Assembly (NCBI RefSeq): GCF_036417845.1
Contig: NC_089979.1
Span: 53,544,262-53,608,261 of the forward strand
Reading direction: 5' to 3'
DNA: 64,000 bases
Origin: Apteryx mantelli
Taxonomy: Eukaryota; Chordata; Aves; Apterygiformes; Apterygidae
Numbering within the stretch: the first letter of the stretch is position 1; every line of letters begins with the position of its first letter. A program made the position numbers and the translations under genes. Positions 62,434 to 64,000 of this stretch are shown piece by piece. The notes under the pieces are model-generated. The model made no database searches and was not told where the DNA came from. It worked only from the letters and a program-made list of their open reading frames with translations.

Positions 62434-64000
62434 GTAAGTTTGTGCTTTGTATTTGATTTAAAAGTGAACTACTGACAAAGTCAGATTATTATGAGTTACT
62501 TGTTTTTTGTAATTCATCTTTGGCTTTATTCCTATTAAGGCTGTAGATATATGTATTATGCTGATATCCCAATTAGGCTTTTTAGGTAAGTGGGGTTTTT
62601 TTGAAACTAGCACAAGTGTATGGGTCCCCAGTCCAAACAAAGATGTTTACAAACATCAGTATCAGTTTCACTTGATAGTTGATACTTAATTATTAATTAG
62701 ATTATTAATAAATGTAGCCACCAGTTATTAATAATTAATATATTAACAATATAGCCATAACTAAATAAATTAGTGAATTAATTATTAATAATTAGTGTCA
62801 CTATTAATTATTAATAGCATGATAAGCTATTACTCTTAAGGTTGTGCTCCCAACCTTGGCATCTTCCTTTGTGTTCATAGTTTTAAAAAACTCTGCTTCT
62901 TCATTCTAGTTTAAGAGGGAGAATAATGTATGAAACTGTCCACTCAGTGTTCCAGTAGTTTCATCAATGGGCCTGCAGGGCTTGGAGATATCTGTGGATC
63001 ATGTAGTCTTATCTTTTAGAATGGTAGATCTATCTGTGAATGTAAAGAACTATGAAATCATAGCCCAGTTTTGAAATCTAGCAAACCCTAGATACCTTAA
63101 TATATTGAAACTTCATTCGCTGTTCTATGTAAGCATGATGTGGCTGAACCCCCTTTTAACAATATGAAAATTTAGGGGTACATCTACATTGACAAATAAC
63201 TTGGCTCCCCCATTAGCTTCCAGGTGCTACTCTCCTGATGACCCACACTTATGTGTGTGTTAGTTCTTTCTAGGGGTCTCTTGGATTGATAGAACTGCTT
63301 CTATTTGAGATGAGACTCAGGTGCAATTTTTCAAGTAGGTGCCCAGTAAATATTAGGGCAAATCTAGTCAGGTTTAGCTTCCCCTATGTTACACAATTCT
63401 GCAGCATTATTTCAGCTGGCCTTGTTCCCTCAAACATCTCCACACACCGTCATGCCTTGCCTTCTGTCCCACATGCGTTGTCTCAGTTTCATTTTGCTCT
63501 AATGGGCTACAGCATAGTCCTCATATTATTTCAGATGCTATGAAATAGAGGAGGGGGGAAGAACACCCAAAATAATTGTGTCTTAAGGCCATGAGAATAC
63601 CTCTTCAGGTCTGGAGATGTAGGCAAAATGTTATGTGTTTTGGACATACCAATCTGCTCTCAAGTTCCGAGCAGTGAGAGAATGAGGAACCTTGGTCTGG
63701 GAATCAAGATTTCTTCTTGGGGTGTATTTAGTGGGATGGATGTCTGAAGCAAAGAGATTATAAACACTTGCAGATACATTTAATTTCCTTCATGCAGTCA
63801 GTTCCATTGACTTGTATAACACATTTTTTTTCTGCAAACCACCACCTTGAAGTTTAAGGTGTCTTTTAATTAATAATTAAGTCTGTAAGGACTCAACTCT
63901 GAAGTTAGAAGAATTGGCTAGTTTGCTGAAAGTATGAACTGAAGGGAATTATTGAAGTTTCTCAGTTTCCCCAAACTTCAGATCTCTGGGAAAAGAATTC
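62434..64000. other. SMCHD1: SMCHD1 intron 8, partial
   Basis: Includes an AT-only palindromic repeat block at about 62687-62818. No exon resembling the next SMCHD1 segment was found to the window end. Confidence 0.7.
62687..62818. repeat. TTATTAAT-type AT-rich palindromic repeat block
   Basis: Many overlapping copies of ATTAATTA/TTATTAATAA in about 130 bp. Nearly every unit is self-complementary, so the block can fold as hairpins or cruciforms. Confidence 0.8.

Overview
This 64 kb window is nuclear DNA of a bird. It has spliced vertebrate genes with GT-AG introns, AT-rich intergenic sequence, two CpG-island promoters, and CR1 LINE fragments typical of sauropsids. The encoded proteins are close to what I know of chicken orthologues. 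I cannot name the species. The gene order METTL4 - NDC80 - SMCHD1 matches human 18p11.32 as I recall it, so this looks like conserved synteny.

Layout. (1) 1-6384, minus strand: the 5' part of METTL4, an MT-A70-type m6A methyltransferase. Four coding exons run from the start codon through the catalytic DPPW motif; the C-terminal exons lie off the left edge. (2) About 7150-8340: a CpG island forming a head-to-head promoter for METTL4 (minus) and NDC80 (plus). It holds a YY1-type site, ETS-type sites and a CDE/CHR-like cell-cycle pair. (3) 9820-24834, plus strand: all 16 coding exons of NDC80. Their lengths sum to 1923 nt with every phase compatible, giving 640 residues and a stop. (4) 24835 to about 35900: intergenic, AT-rich, no recognisable gene. 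(5) About 35980-37340: the SMCHD1 CpG island and first exon. (6) 36475-62433, plus strand: the first 8 coding exons of SMCHD1 (344 complete codons), covering the N-terminal ubiquitin-like region and the core of the GHKL ATPase; the rest lies off the right edge.

Mobile DNA. SMCHD1 intron 1 (13.3 kb) carries a degenerate LTR-like repeat and a composite element in which a 5'-complete, 3'-truncated RACK1 retrocopy is joined, in the same orientation, to a CR1 3' end. The order fits a template switch during CR1 reverse transcription and is the most unusual structure found here. SMCHD1 intron 3 holds a 2.4 kb decayed CR1 with reverse-transcriptase coding remnants.

The three genes do not form one pathway. 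METTL4 modifies RNA (reported U2 snRNA m6Am), NDC80 is the microtubule-binding kinetochore subunit, and SMCHD1 is a chromatin-silencing ATPase. I found no convincing new gene system; the most novel candidates are the RACK1-CR1 chimera and the unexplained 28-34 kb block.
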